From Flavobacterium sp. CFS9 (GTDB lineage Bacteria > Bacteroidota > Bacteroidia > Flavobacteriales > Flavobacteriaceae), in NCBI RefSeq assembly GCF_041154745.1, contig NZ_AP031573.1, positions 558,001-622,000 of the forward strand: a stretch of 64,000 nt of DNA, written 5' to 3'. Every line of letters starts with the position of its first letter. The first letter of the stretch is position 1. The notes under the pieces were generated by a model, which did no database searches, was not told where the DNA came from, and worked only from the letters and a program-made list of their open reading frames with translations. Below are positions 42,548 to 51,851 of this stretch, piece after piece. Both the position numbers and the translations under genes were made by a program.

Positions 42548-44125
42548 ATGAAACGCTCGGAACAATTGTCAAAATTAGAAAATACTGAACACTGGGATGT
42601 AATCATAATTGGCGGGGGAGCAAGCGGTTTAGGAACTGCTCTTGATGCTGCAAGCCGCGGTTATAAAACCATTCTGCTGGAAGCAGTCGATTTTGCAAAG
42701 GGAACTTCCAGCCGAAGTACGAAATTAGTTCATGGCGGTGTTCGCTATTTAGAGCAGGGAAATATTCATCTGGTCATCGAAGCCTTGAAAGAAAGAGGAC
42801 TACTGGCAAAAAATGCAGGTCATTTAGTAAAGAATCAATCTTTTATAATCCCGAATTACAACTTCTTTGCCGGTTTATTCTACACTATCGGACTGACTGT
42901 TTATGATTTATTGGCGGGACGTTTAAGTTTGGGACGATCAAAATACCTTTCGAGAAAAAAAACAATTGAGATGCTTCCTGCTGTAGCAGAAAAAAATCTA
43001 ACAAATGGTGTAATTTATCATGACGGCCAATTTGACGATTCCCGACTAGCGATAAACATTGCTCAAACAGCTGTTGAAAAAGGAGCCTGTCTTTTAAATT
43101 ATTTCAAAGTTTTTCATTTGCTAAAGAATACTCAGAACCAAATCATCGGTGTTGAAGCCATAAATCATGAAACGGGCAAGAAGTACGAAATTAAAGGGTC
43201 GGCTATTATTAATGCAACAGGTGTTTTCACCAATGCCATCATGAAACTTAACGACACGGTATACAAAAAATACATTGTACCAAGTCAGGGAATTCATCTT
43301 GTATTTGATCACTCCTTTTTACCGGGTGAACATGCTTTGATGATTCCTAAAACAAGTGACGGAAGAGTTTTGTTTGCCGTTCCCTGGCACAATCGAATTG
43401 TAGTCGGAACCACTGATACCTTAATCCGAAAACACAGTCTCGAACCCATTGCATTAGAAAGTGAAATTGAATTTGTTTTGGAAACTGCTCAACGTTTTCT
43501 GGCTAAAAAACCAACGAGAGCCGATGTCTTATCTGTTTTTGCCGGTTTGCGTCCTTTGGCGGCTCCGGAAGAAGAAGGCAAAAGTACTAAGGAAGTTTCC
43601 CGAAGCCATAAAATCATAGTTTCAGAAACCGGGTTAATCACCATTACCGGAGGCAAATGGACTACTTACAGAAAAATTTCTGAGGATATTATCGATAAGG
43701 CTATCAAAATAGGTAAATTGCCTAAAAGAGCTTGTATTACCGAACATCTTCCGATCCACGGGAACAAAGAGACTACAAATTCAGACCGGACAAATCATTT
43801 ATATATTTATGGATCTGATCTTCCTGAAATAATAGAATTGCAGAAAAGGGAGCCTGAACTGAAAGAAAAATTACATCCGGATCACGAATTCACCATGGCT
43901 GAAGTTGTTTGGGCTATTCGATATGAAATGGCCAGAACAGTAGATGACATTCTCGCAAGACGTGTTCGCTTATTGTTCTTAGATGCCAGAGCTGCCATAG
44001 CTTCATCTGAAAAAGTAGCGCGTCTTCTGGCAAAGGAACTCGGACATGATGAAACCTGGATCCTTAGAGAGATTACCAATTTCCACGGAATTGCAAAAGG
44101 TTTTCTCCTAAAAGAATTTCAATAG
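42548..44125 (+). CDS. glpD: glycerol-3-phosphate dehydrogenase, FAD-dependent
   Basis: This is a 525-residue flavoenzyme at the inner membrane. It oxidises sn-glycerol 3-phosphate to dihydroxyacetone phosphate and passes electrons to quinone. The FAD motif is WDVIIIGGGASGLGTALDAA. The GlpD signature follows (GTSSRSTKLVHGGVRYLEQG). Later motifs include FAGLRPLAAPEEEGKSTKEV, then SRSH and ITGGKWTTYRKI. It is the first gene of the glpD-glpK-glpF operon, with 28 bp to glpK. No glpR-type repressor is seen nearby. Confidence 0.95.
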   Translation: MKRSEQLSKLENTEHWDVIIIGGGASGLGTALDAASRGYKTILLEAVDFAKGTSSRSTKLVHGGVRYLEQGNIHLVIEALKERGLLAKNAGHLVKNQSFIIPNYNFFAGLFYTIGLTVYDLLAGRLSLGRSKYLSRKKTIEMLPAVAEKNLTNGVIYHDGQFDDSRLAINIAQTAVEKGACLLNYFKVFHLLKNTQNQIIGVEAINHETGKKYEIKGSAIINATGVFTNAIMKLNDTVYKKYIVPSQGIHLVFDHSFLPGEHALMIPKTSDGRVLFAVPWHNRIVVGTTDTLIRKHSLEPIALESEIEFVLETAQRFLAKKPTRADVLSVFAGLRPLAAPEEEGKSTKEVSRSHKIIVSETGLITITGGKWTTYRKISEDIIDKAIKIGKLPKRACITEHLPIHGNKETTNSDRTNHLYIYGSDLPEIIELQKREPELKEKLHPDHEFTMAEVVWAIRYEMARTVDDILARRVRLLFLDARAAIASSEKVARLLAKELGHDETWILREITNFHGIAKGFLLKEFQ

Positions 44126-44153
44126 ATTTTTATTAACTTAAGAATATACGATC

Positions 44154-45650
44154 ATGCAGGACAAATTAATTCTGGCTTTGGATCAGGGAACCACTTCTTC
44201 CAGGGCTATTGTATTCAATCATAAAGGAGAAATTGTCAGTATTTCTCAAAAACCATTTAAACAAATTTTTCCAAAACCGGGATGGGTCGAACATGATCCT
44301 AACGAAATCTGGTCTTCACAAGTAAGTGTCGCTGCTGAAGTAATCGCAAAAGTTGGGATTACGGGCCGCGAAATTGCTGCCATTGGAATTACCAATCAAC
44401 GGGAAACGACTATTGTCTGGGATCGCGAAACAAGTGAACCGGTTTACAAAGCTATTGTCTGGCAAGACCGCAGAACAGCAAAATACTGCGACGAACTAAA
44501 AGCCCAAGGACATACAGAAATGATCCAGAAAAAAACCGGATTAATTCTCGATGCTTATTTCTCCGGAACCAAAGTAAAATGGATATTGGATAATGTTCCG
44601 GGAGCACGCGAAAAAGCAGAACAGGGAAAACTTTGCTTCGGAACTGTAGATACCTGGTTAATTTGGAAACTAACCCGAAGTAAATTGTTTATGACGGACG
44701 TTTCTAATGCCAGCAGAACTTTATTATTCAACATAAATACTTTAGACTGGGACGACGAATTATTGACACTATTTGATATTCCGAGAGCGATGTTGCCTGA
44801 GGTAAAGGAGAGCAGCGCTATTTATGGAGAAACAAGCACTACCCTATTCTCGACCAAAATCCCAATTAGTGGGGTTGCCGGAGATCAGCAGGCGGCACTT
44901 TTCGGTCAGCTGTGTACCAGTTCTGGAATGATTAAAAATACGTATGGAACAGGCTGTTTTATGCTAATGAATACAGGCGAAAAACCTATTTTTTCATCAC
45001 ATAATTTATTGACTACGATTGCCTGGAAAATCAACGGAAAAACTACGTATGCTTTGGAAGGCAGTGTTTTTGTTGGAGGCGCAGCCGTACAATGGTTACG
45101 TGACGGTGCCAAAATGATCAATTCATCAGATGAAATCGAGGCTCTCGCAGCAACTGTACCTGACAATGGCGGCATTTATTTTGTTCCTGCTCTCACCGGT
45201 TTAGGAGCACCACATTGGGATCAATATGCGAGAGGCGCTATAGTTGGAATCACCAGAGGAACAACAAATGCGCATATTGCGAGAGCCACTTTAGAAGGAA
45301 TTGCCTATCAGGTAAACGATCTGCTCAAAGCTATGCAAGCAGATTCCGGATACAAAGGGATCGAACTGCGAGTAGACGGTGGTGCCGCCGCGAATAATTT
45401 ATTAATGCAATTTCAATCAGACATATTTAGTTCTAATGTAACCCGACCTACCACCTTAGAAACTACAGCTTTGGGTGCGGCTTATCTGGCAGGACTAGCT
45501 GTGGGGTATTGGTCTGGTTTGGACGATCTAAAAGAACAATGGTCGATAGACAAAGTATTTTCTCCGAAAATGGATCAGACAAAAGTAGACTTACTGGTTA
45601 AAAACTGGGACAGAGCTGTCGGCCGCGCATCACATTGGATTGAAGAATAA
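44154..45650 (+). CDS. glpK: glycerol kinase
   Basis: This is a 498-residue FGGY-family kinase that makes glycerol 3-phosphate from glycerol and ATP. N-terminal phosphate-binding motif [15 protein letters not shown], the glycerol-binding region [16 protein letters not shown], and the FGGY signature region [14 protein letters not shown] are present. The C-terminal ATP site is [19 protein letters not shown]. The length is standard. It is the middle gene of the operon. Confidence 0.97.
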   Translation: MQDKLILALDQGTTSSRAIVFNHKGEIVSISQKPFKQIFPKPGWVEHDPNEIWSSQVSVAAEVIAKVGITGREIAAIGITNQRETTIVWDRETSEPVYKAIVWQDRRTAKYCDELKAQGHTEMIQKKTGLILDAYFSGTKVKWILDNVPGAREKAEQGKLCFGTVDTWLIWKLTRSKLFMTDVSNASRTLLFNINTLDWDDELLTLFDIPRAMLPEVKESSAIYGETSTTLFSTKIPISGVAGDQQAALFGQLCTSSGMIKNTYGTGCFMLMNTGEKPIFSSHNLLTTIAWKINGKTTYALEGSVFVGGAAVQWLRDGAKMINSSDEIEALAATVPDNGGIYFVPALTGLGAPHWDQYARGAIVGITRGTTNAHIARATLEGIAYQVNDLLKAMQADSGYKGIELRVDGGAAANNLLMQFQSDIFSSNVTRPTTLETTALGAAYLAGLAVGYWSGLDDLKEQWSIDKVFSPKMDQTKVDLLVKNWDRAVGRASHWIEE

Positions 45651-45678
45651 ATTTTAATTACTAACTAAACCGTAAAAA

Positions 45679-46410
45679 ATGACTCCTTTTATAGCAGAAA
45701 TTCTTGGCACAATGATCATGATTCTATTAGGGAATGGCGTTGTGGCAAATGTATTACTTAAAGATACCAAAGGAAACAATTCCGGCTGGATGGTGATTAC
45801 ATCAGCCTGGGCGTTTGCCGTTTTTGTGGGCGTTACTATCGCAGGACCAATCAGCGGTGCACATTTAAATCCTATTGTTACATTAGGTTTGGCCCTGATT
45901 GGAAAATTTACCTGGAATCTGGTTCCTGCTTACATTCTTGCTCAAATGATTGGAGCTATGTCAGGTGCTTTTTTGGTGTGGTTGTCTCATAAAGATCATT
46001 TTTCCGCCACAGAAGATGAAGGAATTAAACTTGCCTGTTTCTCTACATCGCCCGCAATCAAAAACAATCCCTCCAACTTAATCAGTGAAGTCATTGCCAC
46101 CTTTGTTTTAATTTTTTCTGTCTTTTATATTGCCGGGCCAAGTCTGCAAATCGCTACAGATGCTAATGCTACAATTGGTTTAGGTACTATTGGAGCGCTT
46201 CCGGTAGCCATAGTGGTCTGGGCAATTGGTCTCTCACTAGGAGGTACGACGGGTTATGCCATAAATCCGGCAAGAGATTTAGGACCTAGAATCATGCATG
46301 CTGTTTTACCTATAAAAGGAAGCAGTAACTGGGGTTATGCCTGGATTCCAATTGTAGGTCCCATCATTGGTTCCGGATTGGCTGCAGCACTATATCTGGC
46401 CATTAATTAA
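45679..46410 (+). CDS. glpF: glycerol uptake facilitator (aquaglyceroporin)
   Basis: This is a 243-residue MIP-family channel with six transmembrane helices, which lets glycerol enter by diffusion. The second pore motif is NPARDLGPR, with the Asp typical of glycerol channels. The first motif is NPI (SGAHLNPIVTLGLAL) instead of NPA, which is unusual for the family but keeps the pore Asn and Pro. It is the last gene of the glp operon. A repeat element lies downstream. Confidence 0.94.
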   Translation: MTPFIAEILGTMIMILLGNGVVANVLLKDTKGNNSGWMVITSAWAFAVFVGVTIAGPISGAHLNPIVTLGLALIGKFTWNLVPAYILAQMIGAMSGAFLVWLSHKDHFSATEDEGIKLACFSTSPAIKNNPSNLISEVIATFVLIFSVFYIAGPSLQIATDANATIGLGTIGALPVAIVVWAIGLSLGGTTGYAINPARDLGPRIMHAVLPIKGSSNWGYAWIPIVGPIIGSGLAAALYLAIN

Positions 46411-46440
46411 TACTTTACATAAGAGTTCTCAAATTTATTA

Positions 46441-46590
46441 CCCGTGGGTTTCTTCTGTCGCGAACTCGCGTGAGGGATAGAAGCGATCTGCCGCAGCAGT
46501 GCGGATAGCCCGACAGCATCCTGATAAGAGGGCGTATAAGCACAACGTAACTTTGCCCTCTTATCGGGATGGTGGCACGCCCTACTAACC
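46441..46590. repeat. GC-rich multi-hairpin intergenic element
   Basis: This stretch is clearly richer in GC than its surroundings. It holds CCGCAgcagTGCGG, CCTGATAAGAGGGC paired with GCCCTCTTATCGGG, and a further GAGGGCGT/ACGCCCT alternative. No reading frame is convincing. It may be a dispersed repeat or a structured RNA. Beyond it the gap to marR (to 46780) is AT-rich with no gene. Confidence 0.6.
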
Positions 46591-46780
46591 ATTAAGCTCT
46601 CTCTCAATATAAGATTTTATCAAGGTTTTAATCTTTTATAAAGCTATGATCGTTTTAAATAATCATTAAATAATTTAGAAATCTTACATCAAATCAAAAA
46701 CTTATAGTATTTTTACTCTAATTCTATAGGCTTTATAAAGTTTGTAATTCGTGTTGTTTTTAATTAACAAAAAATTAACG

Positions 46781-46828
46781 ATACATTTGTATATACAACT
46801 ATTAAAAGTTATACATTTGTATATACAA
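46781..46828 (+). promoter_or_regulatory. duplicated operator/promoter of the marR operon
   Basis: The 18-mer ATACATTTGTATATACAA occurs exactly at 46781-46798 and 46811-46828. Each copy contains a 12-bp perfect palindrome TTGTATATACAA and a TACATTTG -7 box, so protein binding would cover the promoter. The 30-bp period places both sites on the same DNA face. The likely binder is the MarR product. Confidence 0.75.
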
Positions 46829-46845
46829 ATTATACACTTACGACT

Positions 46846-47307
46846 ATGACAATTGAAGAGGTTATAAAAAGTACAGTTAAGATGGATAATGCGAGAAAAG
46901 TTATTCTGAATATTATGTACACGCAAAATGTGATTCAGGATCATTTCAACGAATTGATAAAACCGTATGATCTGTCCGGAGAACAATATAATGTACTGCG
47001 TATATTAAGAGGACAAAAAGGAAACCCTGCTAATATGTGTGTGATACAGGAGCGAATGCTGGCCAAAACGAGCAACACGACCCGATTAGTAGACAAATTA
47101 TTATTGAAAGATTTCGTTACCAGAAATGTTTGTCCCGGTAATCGACGTAAAATTGAAGTTCTAATCACCCAAAAGGGATTGGATGTACTGAAAGAATTAG
47201 ATCCGAAAGTAGACGAGCATGAGCGTTTGTTTGCTGCAAATTTAAGTCCGGAAGAATTAGAATTATTAAACCAATTATTAGAGAAATACAGAACCCAACA
47301 AAATTAA
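46846..47307 (+). CDS. MarR-family transcriptional regulator
   Basis: This is a 153-residue winged-helix repressor. The recognition region reads YDLSGEQYNVLRILRG, then ERMLAKTSNTTRLVDKLLLK and the wing NRRKIEVLITQKGLDVL. Two Cys (NPANMCVIQER, TRNVCPGNRR) could sense oxidants, as in OhrR-like members, but this is speculation. It starts 18 bp after a duplicated palindrome, its likely autoregulatory operator. The nitroreductase starts 4 bp after its stop, so the genes are co-transcribed. Confidence 0.9.
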   Translation: MTIEEVIKSTVKMDNARKVILNIMYTQNVIQDHFNELIKPYDLSGEQYNVLRILRGQKGNPANMCVIQERMLAKTSNTTRLVDKLLLKDFVTRNVCPGNRRKIEVLITQKGLDVLKELDPKVDEHERLFAANLSPEELELLNQLLEKYRTQQN

Positions 47308-47311
47308 ATTT

Positions 47312-47944
47312 ATGAGTACATTATTAGACAATCTAAACTGGAGATATGCAACAAAGAAGTTTGATGCTACCAAAAAAATATCTTCGCAAGATTTAAACAC
47401 TTTAAAAGAAGCTGTTAGATTAAGTGCTTCTTCATACGGATTACAACCTTACAAAGTTATTATCGTTGAAAATCCGGAAATCAGAGAAAAATTAAAAGCT
47501 GCTGCTTACGGACAGACACAAATTACAGATGCTTCTCAAATTTTTATTTTCGCTAACGATTTAAATCTTGGAGCAGATTCTGTAGATGCTTACATCAACA
47601 ACATCAGTGAAACAAGAGGTGTTCCTGCTGACGCTTTAGGCGGATTCAGTGACATGATGAAAGGAACTATTTCAAATCTGTCTGTTGAAGCTAAAAACAT
47701 CTGGACAGCAAAACAAACTTACATCGCTTTAGGAACTTTATTGAGTGCTGCTTCTGAATTAAAAATCGATGCAACTCCAATGGAAGGATTTAATGCGGCG
47801 GCATTTAACGAAATCTTAGGCTTTGATAAATTAGGCTTAAACACTTCCGTTATAGCAACTGTAGGATACAGACATGATGAGGACGAAACTCAACACTACA
47901 AAAAAGTTAGAAAATCACACGAGAATTTATTTATCACTATATAA
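47312..47944 (+). CDS. NAD(P)H-dependent nitroreductase-family oxidoreductase
   Basis: This is a 210-residue FMN enzyme of the NfsB type. It has NWRYATKKFDATKKISSQDL at the N-terminus, LSASSYGLQPYKVIIVENPE for flavin binding, and the C-terminal TVGYRHDEDETQHYKKVRKS motif for phosphate binding. It probably reduces quinones or nitro compounds. It is co-transcribed with the MarR gene and lies before a YceI gene, a grouping that suggests response to toxic quinones or oxidants (inference). Confidence 0.9.
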   Translation: MSTLLDNLNWRYATKKFDATKKISSQDLNTLKEAVRLSASSYGLQPYKVIIVENPEIREKLKAAAYGQTQITDASQIFIFANDLNLGADSVDAYINNISETRGVPADALGGFSDMMKGTISNLSVEAKNIWTAKQTYIALGTLLSAASELKIDATPMEGFNAAAFNEILGFDKLGLNTSVIATVGYRHDEDETQHYKKVRKSHENLFITI

Positions 47945-47974
47945 TTATTATTAATCAAAATCAATTTTAACAAA

Positions 47975-48541
47975 ATGAAAAATTTAAAGACAATTGCAAT
48001 AGCATTATTCGTAGCAGTAGCTGGAATTTCAGTAAACGCACAAACTAAAAAAATCGACGTAAAAGCAAGTACGATCAAATGGGTAGGTAAAAAAGTAACC
48101 GGAGAGCACTCAGGAACTGTAAACTTCAAAGAAGGAGCAGTAGTTTTCAAAGGAAAAAAATTAACAGGTGGTAGCTTCACTGTTGATATGACTTCATTAA
48201 CAGCAACTGATATCACCGGAGAATACCAAGGAAAATTAAACGGTCACTTAAAAGCTGACGATTTCTTTGGAACTGACAAATTCCCAACTGCAAAATTAGT
48301 TTTCAAAACTATCGGAGCAAAATCAACTGATGTTTACACAGTAACTGCTGATTTAACTATAAAAGGAATCACTAAACCTGTAACTTTTGATATCGCTGTG
48401 AAAGGAAATACTGCTACAACAGCTTTCAAAGTGGACAGAACTAAATACGATATCAAATACAACTCTGGTAACTTCTTCCAAAACTTAGGAGACAAAACTA
48501 TCAATGACGAATTTGAATTGACTGTAGCTTTAAAATTCTAA
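47975..48541 (+). CDS. YceI-family periplasmic lipid-binding protein
   Basis: This is a 188-residue secreted beta-barrel protein that binds isoprenoid-like molecules in its family. The signal peptide is IAIALFVAVAGISVNAQ. The body has KASTIKWVGKKVTGEHSGTV, then LNGHLKADDFFGTDKFPTAK and a C-terminal YNSGNFFQNLGDKTINDEFE. It lies 30 bp after the nitroreductase gene and ends at a terminator. The codons are very regular and A-ending, suggesting high expression. Confidence 0.9.
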   Translation: MKNLKTIAIALFVAVAGISVNAQTKKIDVKASTIKWVGKKVTGEHSGTVNFKEGAVVFKGKKLTGGSFTVDMTSLTATDITGEYQGKLNGHLKADDFFGTDKFPTAKLVFKTIGAKSTDVYTVTADLTIKGITKPVTFDIAVKGNTATTAFKVDRTKYDIKYNSGNFFQNLGDKTINDEFELTVALKF

Positions 48542-48580
48542 TAGCACAAAAAAAACAGCAATTCTTATTATTATAAGAAA

Positions 48581-48617
48581 AACCTCAATAGTTTAACACT
48601 GTTGGGGTTTATTTTTG
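48581..48617 (+). terminator. intrinsic terminator of the marR operon
   Basis: AACCTCAATAGT pairs with ACTGTTGGGGTT, using one G-T pair, followed by a T-rich tail. Confidence 0.7.
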
Positions 48618-48750
48618 CGTTTTTTCCAAAAAAATAACATTCTTAATACTCCCCTAACGCTTTCGTAATACCATACTGGACTTTGATTAACATTGGCCTT
48701 CTACTTTTGAACTTATTAAAAATCAAAAACTGGAAATCAAAATCATAGTT

Positions 48751-50031
48751 ATGAAAGCAAAAATACATCTTATAGTTGTCACGGTTCTTAGTACTTTTTT
48801 TCTACAGGCACAACAACAGCCTAAAGGTATTATTGGTACCTCAAACTGGATGAACAACTGGACCAATTTTAAACCTGCCAATACTGAATATAGCGAAGCC
48901 ACAAACATTATTGCAGGTACCATCAACAAGGACACCAAACTTCTTAAACGCAATACATATCAATTAGTCGGGGTAGTTTATGTTACCAACAATGCCGTAT
49001 TATCTATCGAACCGGGAACTGTAATAAGAGGTGATGATAAAACATGTGGAACTCTGGTAATTACAAACGGATCAAAAATTGTAGCCGAAGGTTTAGAAAC
49101 TGACCCTATTGTTTTTACCTCTAATAAAGAAACTACCCAAAGAAAACCGGGAGACTGGGGTGGGATTATTATTTTGGGAAAAGCTCCAATCAATACACTT
49201 GGAGGAGTACATACACTGCCTTTCGATCTGGAACCGATGCTAAACCACTACGGTGGTCAGGATGCTGAAGACAATTCTGGAGTTTTAAAATATGTACGAA
49301 TTGAATATTCCGGCCGAAAACTAAGTGCCGCCAAAGAACTTAACGGGCTTTCGCTTGCCGGAGTTGGAAAAAAAACAGTTTTAAGCAATATTCAAATTAG
49401 TTACTCCAACGATGATTCTTTTGAATGTTACGGCGGAGATTTAAACCTGAACAATCTGGTTTCTTATCGCACCACCGATGATGATTTTGACTTTACTCAG
49501 GGCGCTCAAATCAACATCAACAACAGTATTGCTATTCGTCATCCCTTTTCATCAGACATTTCGGGTTCAAGATGTTTTGAAGTTGATTCTTATGACAAAA
49601 TTGGAAATACAGACATGAGCAAAAAATTGACTAAAATTAATGCCAGTAATATTACGCTTATAAATCTGGAAGAAAACAATCAGGGACTCGTGAGAGAATC
49701 TGTTTACGTCAGAGAAAACACTTTTTTTAATTTTACGAACAGTATTGTTTCCGGATTTACACCTTTTGTTCTACTGGAAGGAAATATTGGAAACGGCGAG
49801 GTTAACTTGGGGAAAATTACCTTCAAAAACTTAATAGTCAATAACTGTAATGGTGGAATCACAAGCGAAGCCGGCGGAGCTAATGCTGCAATTGAAAGTT
49901 ATTACAACAATCCCATTTTTGACATTAACTTTACTAAAATCAAAAACAGCGAATTGTTTACAACTCCTAATATCAAAGGAAATCCGGACTTTAGGATGAA
50001 CGTAAACAACACCATAGCCATTGGTAATTAA
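48751..50031 (+). CDS. secreted right-handed beta-helix-type protein
   Basis: This is a 426-residue protein with a signal peptide (LIVVTVLSTFFLQAQ). The body is made of short beta turns typical of parallel beta-helix surface proteins: NNAVLSIEPGTVIRGDDK, DWGGIIILGKAPIN, LKYVRIEYSGRKLS and NIQISYSNDDSFECYGG. Proteins with GDWGGIIILGKAPIN are common in Bacteroidota as surface or secreted proteins of unknown role. No C-terminal type IX sorting domain is obvious. It stands alone upstream of the trp leader. Confidence 0.75.
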   Translation: MKAKIHLIVVTVLSTFFLQAQQQPKGIIGTSNWMNNWTNFKPANTEYSEATNIIAGTINKDTKLLKRNTYQLVGVVYVTNNAVLSIEPGTVIRGDDKTCGTLVITNGSKIVAEGLETDPIVFTSNKETTQRKPGDWGGIIILGKAPINTLGGVHTLPFDLEPMLNHYGGQDAEDNSGVLKYVRIEYSGRKLSAAKELNGLSLAGVGKKTVLSNIQISYSNDDSFECYGGDLNLNNLVSYRTTDDDFDFTQGAQININNSIAIRHPFSSDISGSRCFEVDSYDKIGNTDMSKKLTKINASNITLINLEENNQGLVRESVYVRENTFFNFTNSIVSGFTPFVLLEGNIGNGEVNLGKITFKNLIVNNCNGGITSEAGGANAAIESYYNNPIFDINFTKIKNSELFTTPNIKGNPDFRMNVNNTIAIGN

Positions 50032-50129
50032 GCCCTTAAAGCAACCTAACAACAAAAAAATTTAACAAATTTTAAAATTTAGAAAAGTTTTTTTTGACTT
50101 TTTATGTCTTTTAATTCAAATTACATTTA

Positions 50130-50137
50130 TATATTTG
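50130..50137 (+). promoter_or_regulatory. probable -7 box of the trp operon
   Basis: TATATTTG fits TAnnTTTG and lies 17 bp before the leader-peptide ATG. A -33 TTTG at the usual distance is not clear. Confidence 0.5.
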
Positions 50138-50154
50138 TGAAATCAAAATAAGAT

Positions 50155-50211
50155 ATGAGAACAATAATGAACAATACTTGGTGGTGGAAGAATTTACGTC
50201 AAACGTCGTGA
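50155..50211 (+). CDS. trpL: trp operon leader peptide
   Basis: This is an 18-residue ORF (MRTIMNNTWWWKNLRQTS) with three consecutive Trp codons (50179-50187). Forty bases after its stop comes a hairpin with a T run, and then trpE. This is the classical layout for transcription attenuation: with low charged tRNA-Trp the ribosome stalls on the TGG codons and an alternative pairing can form. A candidate antiterminator pairs about 50212-50220 with 50252-50260. It has been read directly; the mechanism is inferred from the E. coli model. Confidence 0.85.
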   Translation: MRTIMNNTWWWKNLRQTS

Positions 50212-50250
50212 ACAAAGCTTCCTATGGTATTGTAAAACTATAAATATAAA

Positions 50251-50282
50251 AGGCTTGTCATCACGACAAGCCTTTTTTTTTG
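50251..50282 (+). terminator. trp attenuator
   Basis: AAGGCTTGTC (50251-50260) pairs perfectly with GACAAGCCTT (50266-50275), loop ATCAC, then a long T run. It sits between trpL and trpE. Confidence 0.88.
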
Positions 50283-50330
50283 GTCTAAACTCTGATAAAA
50301 AAATTTATTAAAAATAAAAAACGAAATACT

Positions 50331-51731
50331 TTGAAACCATTTACACTCAACACACACTACAAACAAATTCTGGCAGATACCATTACGCCGGTAAGTGTTT
50401 ATTTTAAAATCCGGGACAAATTCCCAAACAGCTTGTTATTGGAAAGTAGTGACTATCACGGAAATGACAACAGTTTCTCTTACATCTGCTGCAACCCTAT
50501 CGCAACAATTAAAATCGAAAACGAGACCATTTCAAAAACTTTTCCAGACGGAACTAAAGAACGAATCTCCATCGACAGCTCAACGAATATTCCAGAAATT
50601 ATTCAGGAATTTTCAAGCCAGTTTCAATCAGAAAAAAATGATTTTAAATTCATCAACAATGGTTTATTTGGATACATTTCTTACGATGCTGTTCGTTATT
50701 TCGAAAAAGTTTCGATTGCCAAAAAAGACAGAGCTACTTTAATTCCTGATTTATTTTATGCTGTTTATCAAAACATCATTGCCATCAACCACTTTAAAAA
50801 TGAAGCGTACATTTTTTGTCATAGTGTCGATGGAAGAAACAATATTTCGGAGATTGAGCAATTATTACAATCCAGAAATATAGCCTCTTATAAATTTACT
50901 AAAGAAGGTGAAGGTTTCTCTAATTTAACGGATGAAGAGTTCAAACACAATGTAGCTCTAGCCAAAAAACACTGTTTCCGTGGAGATGTTTTTCAACTGG
51001 TACTTTCACGTCGTTTTACGCAAGGTTTCAAAGGTGATGAATTCAACGTGTACCGTGCTTTGCGAAGTATAAATCCTTCTCCGTATTTATTCTTCTTCGA
51101 TTATGGCGATTTCAAAATATTCGGATCTTCACCTGAAGCACAAATCATTGTAAAAAACAGAAAAGCAGAAATTCATCCTATAGCCGGGACTTTCAAAAGA
51201 ACCGGAAATGACGAACAGGACGCTGTTTTAGCCAAACAACTTTCAGAAGATAAAAAAGAGAACAGCGAACACGTGATGCTTGTCGATTTGGCCAGAAATG
51301 ATTTAAGCCGAAATGGACATGATGTAAATGTCGAAAAATACAGAGAAGTTCAGTTTTTCTCGCATGTCATTCATTTGGTTTCCAAAGTAACAGGGCACTT
51401 ACATGAAAAAGCAACCACTATGCAGGTAGTAGCCGATACTTTCCCCGCAGGAACTTTAAGTGGAGCCCCAAAACACAGAGCCATGCAACTAATCGAAAAT
51501 TATGAAAAAACAAATCGTAATTTCTATGGAGGTGCTATTGGGTTCATGGACTTTGAAGGTAATTTCAATCACGCTATTATGATTCGAACATTCCTGAGTA
51601 AAAACCACCAATTACACTGTCAGGCCGGTGCCGGAATTGTTGCCAGTTCTGATGAAGAAAGCGAAATGCAGGAAGTTTACAATAAACTGAGAGCATTGAA
51701 TACAGCTTTAGAGATGGCGGAGAAAATATAA
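50331..51731 (+). CDS. trpE: anthranilate synthase component I
   Basis: This is a 466-residue enzyme making anthranilate from chorismate with ammonia supplied by TrpG. The feedback-inhibition motif LLESSD (NSLLLESSDYHG) for Trp binding is present. The chorismate site motifs are seen in VFQLVLSRRFTQGFKGDEFN, FGSSPEAQIIVK, HPIAGTFKRTGND and TFPAGTLSGAPKHRAMQLIE. The reading frame begins with TTG at 50331; no in-frame ATG exists upstream, and the N-terminus KPFTLNTHYKQIL fits the family, so TTG is the likely start. Expression should be controlled by the upstream attenuator. Confidence 0.93.
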   Translation: MKPFTLNTHYKQILADTITPVSVYFKIRDKFPNSLLLESSDYHGNDNSFSYICCNPIATIKIENETISKTFPDGTKERISIDSSTNIPEIIQEFSSQFQSEKNDFKFINNGLFGYISYDAVRYFEKVSIAKKDRATLIPDLFYAVYQNIIAINHFKNEAYIFCHSVDGRNNISEIEQLLQSRNIASYKFTKEGEGFSNLTDEEFKHNVALAKKHCFRGDVFQLVLSRRFTQGFKGDEFNVYRALRSINPSPYLFFFDYGDFKIFGSSPEAQIIVKNRKAEIHPIAGTFKRTGNDEQDAVLAKQLSEDKKENSEHVMLVDLARNDLSRNGHDVNVEKYREVQFFSHVIHLVSKVTGHLHEKATTMQVVADTFPAGTLSGAPKHRAMQLIENYEKTNRNFYGGAIGFMDFEGNFNHAIMIRTFLSKNHQLHCQAGAGIVASSDEESEMQEVYNKLRALNTALEMAEKI

Positions 51732-51739
51732 TTTTTTTT

Positions 51740-51810
51740 GTTTCAGGTTTCAGGTTTCACGTTGTTGAAATGCAAACAAAACCTCAAACCTGAAACCTGA
51801 AACCTGAAAC
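51740..51810. repeat. GTTTCAGGTTTCA palindromic repeat 1 (trpE-lipoprotein spacer)
   Basis: GTTTCAGGTTTCAGGTTTCA (51740-51759) and its exact reverse complement (51791-51810) make a 20-bp stem. Related elements lie at 52958-53010 and 54512-54570 in later spacers of the same operon. Confidence 0.8.
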
Positions 51811-51851
51811 TAAAAACTTAAAAACAACCATAAACACAAACTAAAAAGACG

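Noticed and set aside
46441..46590. Possible tRNA or other known RNA gene in the GC-rich stretch
   Set aside because: No cloverleaf, no T-loop GTTC box and no CCA end could be recognised.
46702..46986. 94-codon minus-strand reading frame at marR
   Set aside because: It runs through the duplicated operator and antisense to the marR coding sequence.
50331..50333. Frameshift or wrong start in trpE because of the missing ATG
   Set aside because: The frame is intact, no in-frame ATG exists upstream, and the N-terminus is a normal one with TTG as start.
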